From: Streptomyces sp. CB02400
Lineage (GTDB): Bacteria; Actinomycetota; Actinomycetes; Streptomycetales; Streptomycetaceae
Assembly: GCF_001905725.1 (NCBI RefSeq)
Contig: NZ_LIWB01000007.1
Span: forward strand, 248,001-312,000
DNA: 64,000 nt
Direction of reading: 5' to 3'
Shown: one piece after another, positions 51,280 through 59,203 of the stretch
Layout: every line of letters starts with the position of its first letter
How positions within the stretch are numbered: the stretch's first letter is position 1
Notes under the pieces: generated by a model
Databases searched by the model: none
Told to the model about the DNA's origin: nothing
Seen by the model: the letters and a program-made list of their open reading frames with translations, nothing else
Position numbers and translations under genes: made by a program

Positions 51280-51312
51280 GCCCGCCCCGGCCCACGAGGG
51301 GCCGGGGCGGGC
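51280..51312. terminator. Bidirectional hairpin terminator
   Basis: A perfect 14-bp stem (51280-51293 with 51299-51312) and loop ACGAG lie between the convergent AhpD-like (stop 51271) and msrA (stop 51319) genes. Confidence 0.8.
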
Positions 51313-51318
51313 GTCCGG

Positions 51319-51831
51319 TCAGGCCCCCGCGCGCTTCGGCAGCCGCCAGCCGGGCCGCGGGAAGTGGCAGGTGTAGCCGTCCGGGTAGCGCTGGAGGTAG
51401 TCCTGGTGCTCCGGCTCGGCCTCCCAGAACGGGCCGGCCGGCACGACCTCGGTCACCACGGCGCCCGGCCACAGCCCCGAGGCGTTCACATCGGCGATCG
51501 TCTCCTCGGCGACGCGCTTCTGCTCGTCGTCGACGTAGAAGATGGCGGAGCGGTAGCTCGTCCCGATGTCGTTGCCCTGCCGGTTCTTCGTGCTCGGGTC
51601 GTGGATCTGGAAGAAGTACTCCAGGATCGTGCGGTAGTCGGTGACGGCGGGGTCGTAGGTGATCTCGATCGACTCGGCGTGGGTGCCGTGGTCGCGGTAC
51701 GTCGCGTTCGGCACGTCACCACCGCTGTAGCCCACCCGAGTGGTCAGCACACCCGGGAACGTGCGGATCAGCTCCTGCATGCCCCAGAAGCAGCCGCCCG
51801 CGAGCAGCGCCCTCTCCTCGTTCGTCGTCAT
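51319..51831 (-). CDS. msrA: Peptide methionine-S-sulfoxide reductase
   Basis: MsrA, 170 residues, reduces S-methionine sulfoxide in proteins with thioredoxin. The catalytic Cys14 is in GGCFWGMQELI. GYSGGDVPNATYRDHGTHAESIEITYDP, split here as GYSGGD, HGTHAESIEI and YDP, is the family core, and HQDYLQRYPDGYTCHFPRPGW closes the domain. ATG 51831 (MTTNEERALLAGGCFWG) matches the usual N-terminus; an ATG 8 codons earlier is possible. The gene stands alone, divergent from the large SpoIIE sensor gene. Confidence 0.95.
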   Translation of the reverse strand: MTTNEERALLAGGCFWGMQELIRTFPGVLTTRVGYSGGDVPNATYRDHGTHAESIEITYDPAVTDYRTILEYFFQIHDPSTKNRQGNDIGTSYRSAIFYVDDEQKRVAEETIADVNASGLWPGAVVTEVVPAGPFWEAEPEHQDYLQRYPDGYTCHFPRPGWRLPKRAGA

Positions 51832-51992
51832 CTTCGTCTCGCCCTTCTCCCACATGTCCTGCGGCGTTCATCAGTGAGAACCGCACCGGCGACCCCATTG
51901 TTCCGGCTGTGCCGGCACCGCCGGACAGCGGGCCGGACGGCGGCGCACCGACGCGTTCGCGCCCGCCCGCGCGGCGGTGCTAGAAAAGGGAC

Positions 51993-54659
51993 ATGGCCGG
52001 TTTCCTGGGCCGCCTCCGCCCGGTGGTGACCGCGCGTCCCGTCGCCCACCAGGTGTTCGCCCTGCAAGTGGTGATCGTGCTCGTCCTCGTCCTCGCCGCG
52101 GCGGCGGCCCTGGTGCTCCAGGCGCGCGCCGACACCGAGCGGGAGGCCCGCAACAGGGCTCTCGCAGTGGCGCGGACCTTCGCCCAGGCGCCGGGCGTGC
52201 GCATGGCGCTGGCCGCCGAGGATCCCAGCGTGGTGCTGCAGCCCCGGGCCGAGGCGGCGCGCAAGGCGTCCGAGGTGGACTTCATCGTCGTGATGACCAC
52301 GGAGGGCGTCCGCTACACCCACCCCGATCCGGCCCAGATCGGCCGGCACTACATCGGCAGCATCGGGCCCGCCGCCCAGGGCGGCACCGTCCGGGAGACC
52401 GTCACGGGCACGCTCGGACCGTCCACGCGGGCCGTGGTGCCGGTCACCGACCCGGACGGCACCGTGGTCGGGCTGGTCTCCGCCGGCATCACGCTCGAAC
52501 GCGTGAGTGAGACCGCGAACCACCAGGTGCCGCTCCTGCTCGGCGCGACGGGCGCCGCCCTCGGTCTGTCCGTGCTGGGGACGGGCCTGGTCAGCAGACG
52601 GCTGCGGCAGCAGACCCACGGGCTGGAACCGGCCGAGATGACACGGATGTACGAGCATCACGACGCCGTGCTGCACGCGGTGCGCGAGGGTGTGCTGATC
52701 GTCGACGGTCACGCCCGGCTGGTCCTGGCCAACGACGAGGCGCGCAGGCTGCTCGACCTCCCCCCGGACGCGGAGGGACGTACGGCGGCCGCGGCCGGCG
52801 TCGATCCCGAGCTGGCCCGGCTGCTCTCCGAGGGCCGCAGGGCCACCGACGAGGTGTATGTCGCGCGGGGCCGGCTGCTGGCCGTGAGCCAGCGTCCGAC
52901 CGACCGGAACGGCGGGCCCTCCGGCGCCGTCGCGACCCTGCGGGACACCACTGAGCTGCAGGCGCTCGAGGGCCGGGCCGATGTGGCGCGGCAGCGGCTG
53001 AGGCTGCTCTACGACGCCGGGCTGCGCATCGGCAGCCGTCTCGATGTCGTGCACACCTCGCGGGAGCTGGCGGACTTCGCGGTGCCGCGGTTCGCCGACT
53101 TCGCCGCCGTCGAGCTGGCGGAGCCCGTGCTGCGGGGCGAGGAGCCCTCGGAGGGTGACACGGGGCTGCGCCGGGTCGCGTTCCGGGGCGTCCGGGACGA
53201 CGTCCCGTTCCTTCCGGTCGGTGAGCTGATCCCGTTCACGCCCGCCACGCCCCAGGGCGCCGGTTTCCGCTCGGGCCGGCCGGTCCTGGAGGCCGACATG
53301 ACGAGCTTCTCCGGCTGGCAGGAGCCGGACCCCGAGCGGGCCCGGAAGGTCGTCGAGGCCGGCATCCACTCGATGATCGCGGTGCCGCTGCGCGCCCGCG
53401 GTGTCGTCCTGGGCGTGGTCACGTTCTGGCGCTCGCGCAAACCCGAGCCGTTCGAGGACGACGACGTGGCGCTGGGCGAGGAGCTGGTGGCCCGCGCCGC
53501 GGTCAGCATCGACAACGCCCGCCGCTACACCCGTGAGCACACCATGGCGGCCACGCTGCAGCGCAGTCTGCTGCCCCGCGCGCTGCCGGAGCAGAACGCG
53601 CTCGACGTCGCCCACCGCTACCGGCCCGCGCAGGCGGGGCGCGGCGGGGTCGGCGGCGACTGGTTCGACGTCATCCCGCTGCCCGGCGCCCGGGTGGCGC
53701 TCGTGGTGGGTGACGTGGTCGGCCACGGGCTGCACGCCGCCGCGACCATGGGGCGGCTGCGCACGGCGGTGCACAACTTCTCCACCCTGGACCTGCCCCC
53801 GGACGAGCTGCTGTGGCACATGGACGAGCTGGTCACCAGGATCGACCAGGACGAGAGCGAGGAGGGCGAGGCCGCGCCGGTCACCGGGGCCACCTGCCTG
53901 TACGTCATCTACGATCCGTCGACCCGCTGGTGCACCCTGGCCCGCGCCGGGCATCTCCAGCCCGTCGTGGTGGACCCGGACGGACGGGCCGGCTTCGTCG
54001 ACGTGCCCGCGGGTCCGCCCCTCGGTCTGGGCGGGCTCCCCTTCGAGACCGCCGCGCTGCGGCTCGCGCCCGGCAGCAGCCTGGCGCTGTACACCGACGG
54101 GCTGGTGGAGGACCGCCACCGTGACATCGACGAGGGGCTGGAACTCCTGCGGCGGTCCCTGGAGGGCGCCGGTGCCCCGGAGGAGACGTGCGACACGGTG
54201 CTGCGGGCGCTGCTGCCCGAGCGGCCCCGTGACGACGTCGCGCTGCTGGTCGCCCGCACGCGCACGCTGGACGGCGCCCACACCGCCGCCTGGGACGTCC
54301 CCTCCGATCCGTCCGCCGTGGGCGGGGTGCGCTCGGCGGTCACGCGGACGATGGCCGGGTGGGGTCTGGAGGAGGAGTCCTTCGTCACGGAGCTGATCAT
54401 CAGCGAACTGGTCACCAACGCCGTCCGCCACGCCTCGCCGCCCATCCGGGTACGGCTCATCCGCGACCGCGCCCTGATCTGCGAGGTGTCCGACGGCAGC
54501 AGCACCTCCCCGCACCTGCGCCGGGCGACCACCACGGACGAGGGCGGACGCGGGCTGTTCCTCGTCGCCGGGTTCGCCGAACGCTGGGGCACGCGGTACA
54601 CGGCGGACGGCAAGGTCATCTGGACGGAACAGCCGCTGCCGGCCGGGGACGGCGGGTGA
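51993..54659 (+). CDS. Sensor SpoIIE phosphatase: extracellular sensor, PAS, GAF, PP2C and HATPase
   Basis: An 888-residue membrane sensor-phosphatase. Helix 1 (about 24-44) and helix 2 (about 182-203) frame an extracytoplasmic PDC-type sensor like DcuS/CitA (VDFIVVMTTEGVRYTHPDP, IGSIGPAAQGG). Then PAS (about 225-330), GAF (about 345-515), PP2C (about 540-755; VGGDWFDV, VGDVVGHG, YTDGLVED, RDDVALLVA) and a C-terminal HATPase (about 770-885; SELVTNAVRHA, DEGGRGLFLV). The order is the reverse of the first gene in this window, where HATPase comes first. AAAGGGAC lies before the ATG. It is probably a one-protein switch for a sigma-factor pathway; the sensor fold suggests a small carboxylate as signal (inference). 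Confidence 0.9.
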   Translation: MAGFLGRLRPVVTARPVAHQVFALQVVIVLVLVLAAAAALVLQARADTEREARNRALAVARTFAQAPGVRMALAAEDPSVVLQPRAEAARKASEVDFIVVMTTEGVRYTHPDPAQIGRHYIGSIGPAAQGGTVRETVTGTLGPSTRAVVPVTDPDGTVVGLVSAGITLERVSETANHQVPLLLGATGAALGLSVLGTGLVSRRLRQQTHGLEPAEMTRMYEHHDAVLHAVREGVLIVDGHARLVLANDEARRLLDLPPDAEGRTAAAAGVDPELARLLSEGRRATDEVYVARGRLLAVSQRPTDRNGGPSGAVATLRDTTELQALEGRADVARQRLRLLYDAGLRIGSRLDVVHTSRELADFAVPRFADFAAVELAEPVLRGEEPSEGDTGLRRVAFRGVRDDVPFLPVGELIPFTPATPQGAGFRSGRPVLEADMTSFSGWQEPDPERARKVVEAGIHSMIAVPLRARGVVLGVVTFWRSRKPEPFEDDDVALGEELVARAAVSIDNARRYTREHTMAATLQRSLLPRALPEQNALDVAHRYRPAQAGRGGVGGDWFDVIPLPGARVALVVGDVVGHGLHAAATMGRLRTAVHNFSTLDLPPDELLWHMDELVTRIDQDESEEGEAAPVTGATCLYVIYDPSTRWCTLARAGHLQPVVVDPDGRAGFVDVPAGPPLGLGGLPFETAALRLAPGSSLALYTDGLVEDRHRDIDEGLELLRRSLEGAGAPEETCDTVLRALLPERPRDDVALLVARTRTLDGAHTAAWDVPSDPSAVGGVRSAVTRTMAGWGLEEESFVTELIISELVTNAVRHASPPIRVRLIRDRALICEVSDGSSTSPHLRRATTTDEGGRGLFLVAGFAERWGTRYTADGKVIWTEQPLPAGDGG

Positions 54660-54683
54660 GCCCCCGCGGGCCTGTCCGGCGGT

Positions 54684-55127
54684 TCAGGCGAGGAGCGAGA
54701 TGCGGGCCGTGATGCTCTTGCCGGCCGGCTCCTGCCGTACGTCCAGGGCCTGGGCGACGGCCATCACGATCTCCAGTCCGTGCTGGCCCACCCGGTCGGG
54801 GTCCGCGTCCCGGGCCACCGGTGGCGCGGGGTTGCCGTCCCGGACGATCACCTCGACGGCGTCGCCGGCGACCCGCAGGTCGAGGCCGACGGGGCCCGGA
54901 GCGTACTTGCGGGCGTTGGTGACCAGCTCGCTGACCACGAGCTGGGTGACCTCCACCGCGCGGGTCGACACCGGCAGGCCGTCCTCCGCCCGCGCCCGGG
55001 TCAGGAACGCGGCGGCGAGATGGCGTGCCTGGGCTATCCAGGCGCCGTCGTCGTCCAGGACGTACGAAGCCCGCAGCCGCGGTGCGCCTGGCACCGTGTC
55101 CCCCTCGTCGACTGGAACTGGTTCCAT
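54684..55127 (-). CDS. Anti-sigma-type HATPase protein
   Basis: Single-domain GHKL ATP-binding protein of 147 residues, like RsbW/SpoIIAB homologues that abound in Streptomyces. The N box is VVSELVTNARKYA; the G1 region reads VIVRDGNPAPP and the G2-like region VGQHGLEIVMAVAQAL. ATG 55127 is preferred because AAGGCGG lies just upstream; a GTG five codons earlier is possible. It converges with the large sensor phosphatase gene, whose own C-terminal HATPase is related, so the two may belong to the same switch. Confidence 0.85.
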   Translation of the reverse strand: MEPVPVDEGDTVPGAPRLRASYVLDDDGAWIAQARHLAAAFLTRARAEDGLPVSTRAVEVTQLVVSELVTNARKYAPGPVGLDLRVAGDAVEVIVRDGNPAPPVARDADPDRVGQHGLEIVMAVAQALDVRQEPAGKSITARISLLA

Positions 55128-55302
55128 CCGGTCCGCCTTCACTCACCGATCACACCGCGCGACTACCCGCATCGCTCCCCCGCACGCCACTGAAGTGTGA
55201 CAGGTACCTCCGACATCGGGTCGCCGTGGTCGGCGGGCGGCCCGCCTTACGGCGGTGACCCGCGGGTTCTGCCTGGTCAGCGCGGTGGGCGGGTCCGGTG
55301 GT

Positions 55303-55341
55303 GAGGTGACGGGCACCCCCGGGCGGGGTGCCCGTCACCTC
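55303..55341. terminator. Strong hairpin terminator of the MFS gene
   Basis: A perfect 17-bp stem (55303-55319 with 55325-55341) and 5-base loop lie 5 bases after the MFS stop codon on the minus strand. Confidence 0.8.
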
Positions 55342-55345
55342 CGTG

Positions 55346-56935
55346 TCAGTGCGCCGCCGGCTCCCGCGCGGGGCGGGAGACGCCCACGGCGGCCAGTGCC
55401 GCGCCCGCCAGGCACAGCAGGCCGGTGACGACGACGGCCGTGTGGACGCCGTTGAGGAAGGCCTGGCCGCTGCCCTGCGCGACGGCCGCCCGCAGGCCGG
55501 CCGGCATGTCGGCGGAGACGGGGGCGACGCCCATGGCGACCGCGTCCTTGGCCTCGTGCAGCCGCTGCGCCAGGGCCGGGGGCACGCCCGCCGCGGTCAG
55601 TTCCCCGGTGAGTGTCACGCCGACCCTGCCGCTGATCAGGGAGACCAGGACGGACGTACCGAGCGCGCCGCCGATCTGCAGGGTGGTGGCCTGCAGTCCG
55701 CCGGCCACGCCGCCGTCGCTGACCGGGGCGCTGCCGACGATGGCCTCGGAGGACGCGGCCATCACCATGCCGACGCCGAGGCCGAGCGCGACGAACGGCG
55801 GCCACATCGTGGCGTACGACGAGTCGGTCTGCCAGGTCAGCATGCCGAAGCAGGCGGCGGCCTGGAGCAGCATGCCGAGCGGCATGGTGAACCGGGCGCC
55901 GAAACGCTGGGTCAGGGCCGCGCCGAGCGGGGAGGCGACCAGGGAGGCCAGGCTGAGCGGCAGGGTGTGGACGCCTGCCTCGACGGGGGTGAGGCCGCGT
56001 ACGTTCTGCAGGTACAGCATCACGAAGAAGATCACGCCGAGCATGACGAAGAAGTTGAGCGCGGTGATGACCGCGCCCACCGTCAGCGTCCGGCTGCGGA
56101 ACAGGCGCATCGGCAGCAGCGGGTGCTCGACGCGGGTCTCGTACCGGCCGAAGACGGCCAGGAGCAGCACACCGGCGGCGACGGCGCCCAGGGTGCCCGC
56201 CGAGGTCCAGCCCCAGGTCTCGCCCTTGACCACGCCGAAGACCACGCACAGCAGTCCCAGGGCGAGCAGGACGACACCGGGGATGTCGAAGCGGTGGCGG
56301 CCGGTGCTGTTGCGGCTCTGCGGGAGCACGCAGGCGCTGAAGAGCAGCGCGGCGACGCCGATGGGCGCGTTGATGTAGAACACGGACTCCCAGCTGACGT
56401 GTTCGACGAGCAGGCCGCCGACGATGGGGCCGAGGGCCGTCGACACGGCCGAGACCATGGCCCAGATGCCCACCGCCATGCCGAACCTGCGCGGCGGGAA
56501 CACCGCCCGCAGCAGACCGAGGGTGTTGGGCATGAGGAGGCCGCCGAAGACGCCCTGGAGCGCGCGGAAGACGACGACGCCCTCGATGGATCCGGACAGG
56601 CCGATGGCGACCGAGGCGAGGGTGAATCCGACGACGCCGACGAGGTAGTACGTGCGCCGTCCGAAGCGGTCGCCGAGCTTGCCGCCGAGGATGAGGGTGG
56701 CCGCGAGGGCGAGCAGGTAGGCGTTGGTCACCCATTGCAACTGGGCGGTGGTCGCGTGGAGTTCGCTGCCGATGACCGGGTTGGCGATGGCGACGACGGA
56801 TCCGTCGAGCTGCACCATGAACAGGCCGAACGCGACGGCGCACAGGGTGAGCCAGGGGTTGGACCGCAGCCGGCCGGCGGGCGCCGGGGCGGTCGCGGGC
56901 AGGGGGGAGCGATCCACGGATGTGGACGAGGGCAT
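55346..56935 (-). CDS. MFS drug-efflux transporter, DHA2 (EmrB/QacA) family
   Basis: Proton-driven exporter with about fourteen helices, 529 residues. Motif C-like GIWAMVSAVSTALGPIVGGLL, motif A GGKLGDRFGRR and helix 1 LFMVQLDGSVVAIANP with the acidic residue of DHA2 proteins are present. GAAGG precedes the ATG. A MarR-type gene lies upstream in the same direction (75 bp), a common arrangement in which a small hydrophobic drug relieves MarR repression of the pump. Substrate unknown; antibiotic or antiseptic export is the family norm. Confidence 0.93.
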   Translation of the reverse strand: MPSSTSVDRSPLPATAPAPAGRLRSNPWLTLCAVAFGLFMVQLDGSVVAIANPVIGSELHATTAQLQWVTNAYLLALAATLILGGKLGDRFGRRTYYLVGVVGFTLASVAIGLSGSIEGVVVFRALQGVFGGLLMPNTLGLLRAVFPPRRFGMAVGIWAMVSAVSTALGPIVGGLLVEHVSWESVFYINAPIGVAALLFSACVLPQSRNSTGRHRFDIPGVVLLALGLLCVVFGVVKGETWGWTSAGTLGAVAAGVLLLAVFGRYETRVEHPLLPMRLFRSRTLTVGAVITALNFFVMLGVIFFVMLYLQNVRGLTPVEAGVHTLPLSLASLVASPLGAALTQRFGARFTMPLGMLLQAAACFGMLTWQTDSSYATMWPPFVALGLGVGMVMAASSEAIVGSAPVSDGGVAGGLQATTLQIGGALGTSVLVSLISGRVGVTLTGELTAAGVPPALAQRLHEAKDAVAMGVAPVSADMPAGLRAAVAQGSGQAFLNGVHTAVVVTGLLCLAGAALAAVGVSRPAREPAAH

Positions 56936-57010
56936 GGGTGAGCCTTCTCTTGATGGGGTGGAACAAGTGGAACGAAGGGACGGCGGGCGGCGCCTGGAGC
57001 GCGCGGCTCG

Positions 57011-57487
57011 TCAGTGGGCGGCGGGGTGCAGCCTGCCCGTCAGGGCGGTGAGCGCCCCGACGGCGGAACCGAGGGCGCCGAGTTCGCCGTCGGTGAGGGA
57101 CATCAGGGCCTGCCTGATGTGGGCGGTCTCCAGCTCGCGCACCTCGGCCAGCCGCCGGCGGGCGGTGTCGGTCGGGTACAGATGGGCGACCCGCTTGTCT
57201 GCGCTGTCCTGCCGGCGCTCCAGCAGTCCCGCCTCGGTCATCTGGGAGACCAGGGTGCTGACGTTGTTGGGCTTCATCAGCAGCGCCTGCGCGGCCTCGC
57301 GCACGGTGGCGCCCTCGCTCTGTGCGACGAACCGCAGCAGTGCGAGCTGCCCCTCGGGGGGCTTGGGATGGGGGTAGGAGGCCGCGATGTGCCGGTCCAG
57401 GGCCCGGTGCAGCGCGGGCAGACACGCCGCGAGGCCGGAGGCCGTGCGGTCGATGTCCCGGCCGGGGACGCTGGAGGAGTCGGTCAC
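57011..57487 (-). CDS. MarR family regulator
   Basis: MarR-type winged-helix dimer, 158 residues. The recognition helix is REAAQALLMKPNNVSTLVSQM and the wing GLLERRQDSADKRVAHLYPT. It lies upstream of the DHA2 pump gene and very likely represses it and itself. The GTG at 57487 has no ribosome-binding site. A TTGACA-18-TACCAT promoter ends 7 bases before it, so translation is probably leaderless. The A/T-rich spacer is the likely operator. Confidence 0.9.
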   Translation of the reverse strand: MTDSSSVPGRDIDRTASGLAACLPALHRALDRHIAASYPHPKPPEGQLALLRFVAQSEGATVREAAQALLMKPNNVSTLVSQMTEAGLLERRQDSADKRVAHLYPTDTARRRLAEVRELETAHIRQALMSLTDGELGALGSAVGALTALTGRLHPAAH

Positions 57488-57493
57488 CCGACG

Positions 57494-57523
57494 ATGGTAG
57501 ATATGAACTTATAGGTATGTCAA
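57494..57523 (-). promoter_or_regulatory. Promoter of the marR-pump pair, likely MarR operator
   Basis: On the minus strand TTGACA (57518-57523), an 18-bp A/T-rich spacer and TACCAT (57494-57499) precede the GTG at 57487 by 7 bases. The spacer is an imperfect inverted repeat, rare A/T-rich sequence for this genome, fitting a MarR site. Confidence 0.65.
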
Positions 57524-57533
57524 AAGAGGTAAC

Positions 57534-58448
57534 TCAGCCGGCCGGGGTGCCGTCGGTCCTGGTCTCCAGTGCGCGCAGGACGGCCACCATGTCCTCGCCG
57601 CCGTGACCGCCGGCCACGGTCTCGTCGAAGAGGGCGTGGCAGACGTCGAGGAGCGGGGAGGCCAGGCCGGCCCTGCGAGCGGCCTGAGCGATCAGGCGGT
57701 TGTTCTTCAGTACGTCCGTGGCGGCGGCCTGGACCGCGAAGTCACGGGCGAGCAGCTTGGGCGCCTTCATCCGGGAGACGGCGCTGGCCATCGGGCCGGC
57801 GTCCAGGACCTCGAGGAAGCGGCGGCGGTCGAGCCCGTGCCGGTCGGCGAAGTGGAACGCCTCGGTCAGTCCGGTGACCTGGGTGATCAGGAACAGGTTC
57901 ACCGAGAGCTTCATCAACAGCGCGCCCGGCACCGCACCGCAGTCGAACGCCTCGCGGCACATCGGGGCGAGCAGGGGCCGTACGGCCGCCGCGGCGGAGG
58001 GGTCGCCCGCCAGCATCGCGACCAGTTGCCCCTGTTCCGCCGGGACCCGGGAGCCGGAGACCGGGGCCTCGACGTAGGCGCCGCCCGCCTCACGGACGGC
58101 GTCCTCCAGGGCGGCCGAGTACTCCGGCGAGGTCGTGCCCATGTAGACGACGGCGCGTCCGGCGACACGGGCGGCGAAGTCCGGGGTGCCGCGCCCCAGC
58201 ACCGTGTCGACGGCCGTCTCGTCGGCCAGCATGAGGAGCACGGTGCCGGCCCGCTCGAACACCTCCTCGGCGCTCCCGGCGACCTCGGCTCCGGCATCGC
58301 GCAGAGGGGCGCACCGGGCGGGGGTGCGGTTCCAGACGACGAGGGGTGTTCCGGCACGGGCGAGGTTGAGCGCCATGGGCCGGCCCATGACTCCGAGTCC
58401 GATGAAACCCACGCGCACGACGCACCGCCGTTTCCGGGCCGCGCTCAC
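57534..58448 (-). CDS. NAD(P)-dependent beta-hydroxyacid dehydrogenase-like protein
   Basis: Member of the 3-hydroxyisobutyrate dehydrogenase/6-phosphogluconate dehydrogenase family, 304 residues. The N-terminal Rossmann motif is VGFIGLGVMGRPMALNLARAG. The substrate-loop region is YVEAPVSGSRVPAEQGQL, and the catalytic Lys is in LLMKLSVNLFL. The C-terminal helical domain is complete. Oxidises a beta-hydroxy acid or, in imine-reductase-like members, reduces an imine; the substrate is unknown. GTG 58448 is used; GTGs about ten codons later (VVRVGFIG) are alternatives. It is divergent from a TetR gene with two shared operators, so it is probably that regulator's target. Confidence 0.87.
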   Translation of the reverse strand: MSAARKRRCVVRVGFIGLGVMGRPMALNLARAGTPLVVWNRTPARCAPLRDAGAEVAGSAEEVFERAGTVLLMLADETAVDTVLGRGTPDFAARVAGRAVVYMGTTSPEYSAALEDAVREAGGAYVEAPVSGSRVPAEQGQLVAMLAGDPSAAAAVRPLLAPMCREAFDCGAVPGALLMKLSVNLFLITQVTGLTEAFHFADRHGLDRRRFLEVLDAGPMASAVSRMKAPKLLARDFAVQAAATDVLKNNRLIAQAARRAGLASPLLDVCHALFDETVAGGHGGEDMVAVLRALETRTDGTPAG

Positions 58449-58462
58449 GCGGCACCTGTTCC

Positions 58463-58503
58463 ATGACCGCTGTCATAGTAGCCGCCGCCATGACAGCCGT
58501 CAT
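58463..58503. promoter_or_regulatory. Twin TetR operators
   Basis: ATGACCGCTGTCAT (58463-58476) and ATGACAGCCGTCAT (58490-58503) share the pattern CATGAC-NGCN-GTCATAG and are 27 bp apart, between the divergent dehydrogenase and TetR genes. The first ends 15 bp from the dehydrogenase GTG. Confidence 0.8.
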
Positions 58504-58537
58504 AGGGTGAAGGGAGGGAAATCGCGGGAGGTCGGGG

Positions 58538-59134
58538 ATGGCGGTGTCCGAACGGGGACCACGGGAACGGATGGTCTTCAGCGCGGCCCAGCTCATCCGG
58601 CGCGACGGGGTCGCCTCGACGGGGATGCGCGAGGTGGCCGCGCACGCGGAGGCGCCGCGCGGATCGCTCCAGCACTACTTCCCGGGCGGCAAGGAGCAGC
58701 TCGTCAACGAGGCGGTGGGGTGGGCGGGCCGGTACGCGGCCGGGCGCGTCGCCCGGTTCCTCGCCGCGCTGCCCGAGCCGACGCCCGGCGGGCTGTTCGC
58801 GCAGATGGTCCGGCAGTGGACCGACGAGTACGAGAGCAAGGGCTTCGGCGGCGGCTGTCCGGTCGCCGCCGCCACGGTGGATCGCGCCGAGTCCGCTGCG
58901 TCGACCCGTGAGGCCGTGTCGGCCGCCTTCGCCGAGTGGACCGGTGCGGTGGCCCTGGCCCTGTCGGACATGGGCGTCCCCGCCGAACGCGCCCGGCCCC
59001 TCGCCACCCTGATGATCAGCTCCCTGGAGGGGGCGATCCTCATGGCCCGCGCGGAGCGGGACGTCCGCCCCCTGACGACGGTGTCCCGCGAACTCGGCCC
59101 CCTCCTGGACTCGGCGGCGAACGCGACCGGCTGA
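58538..59134 (+). CDS. TetR family repressor
   Basis: TetR-type repressor, 198 residues. The helix-turn-helix (about 10-55) contains GVASTGMREVAAHAEAPRGSLQHYFPGGKEQL, here split as GVASTGMREVAAHAEA and PRGSLQHYFPGG, of the YxaF/LmrA-like subgroup. The rest is an all-helical ligand domain with a Cys at GGGCPVAA. GGGAGGTCGGGG precedes the ATG. It faces the dehydrogenase gene over twin operators, implying autoregulation and a small-molecule inducer related to that enzyme's substrate. Confidence 0.9.
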   Translation: MAVSERGPRERMVFSAAQLIRRDGVASTGMREVAAHAEAPRGSLQHYFPGGKEQLVNEAVGWAGRYAAGRVARFLAALPEPTPGGLFAQMVRQWTDEYESKGFGGGCPVAAATVDRAESAASTREAVSAAFAEWTGAVALALSDMGVPAERARPLATLMISSLEGAILMARAERDVRPLTTVSRELGPLLDSAANATG

Positions 59135-59203
59135 CGCCCTCTTTTACTAAAATGATCGCGCCAGTATCCGGTGATCCGTGGATCAGTGAGGTAATCACGC
59201 ATC

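Noticed and set aside
51828..54515. Minus-strand open frame of about 895 codons opposite the SpoIIE sensor gene
   Set aside because: The sense frame has complete PAS, GAF, PP2C and HATPase motifs; the antisense product has none.
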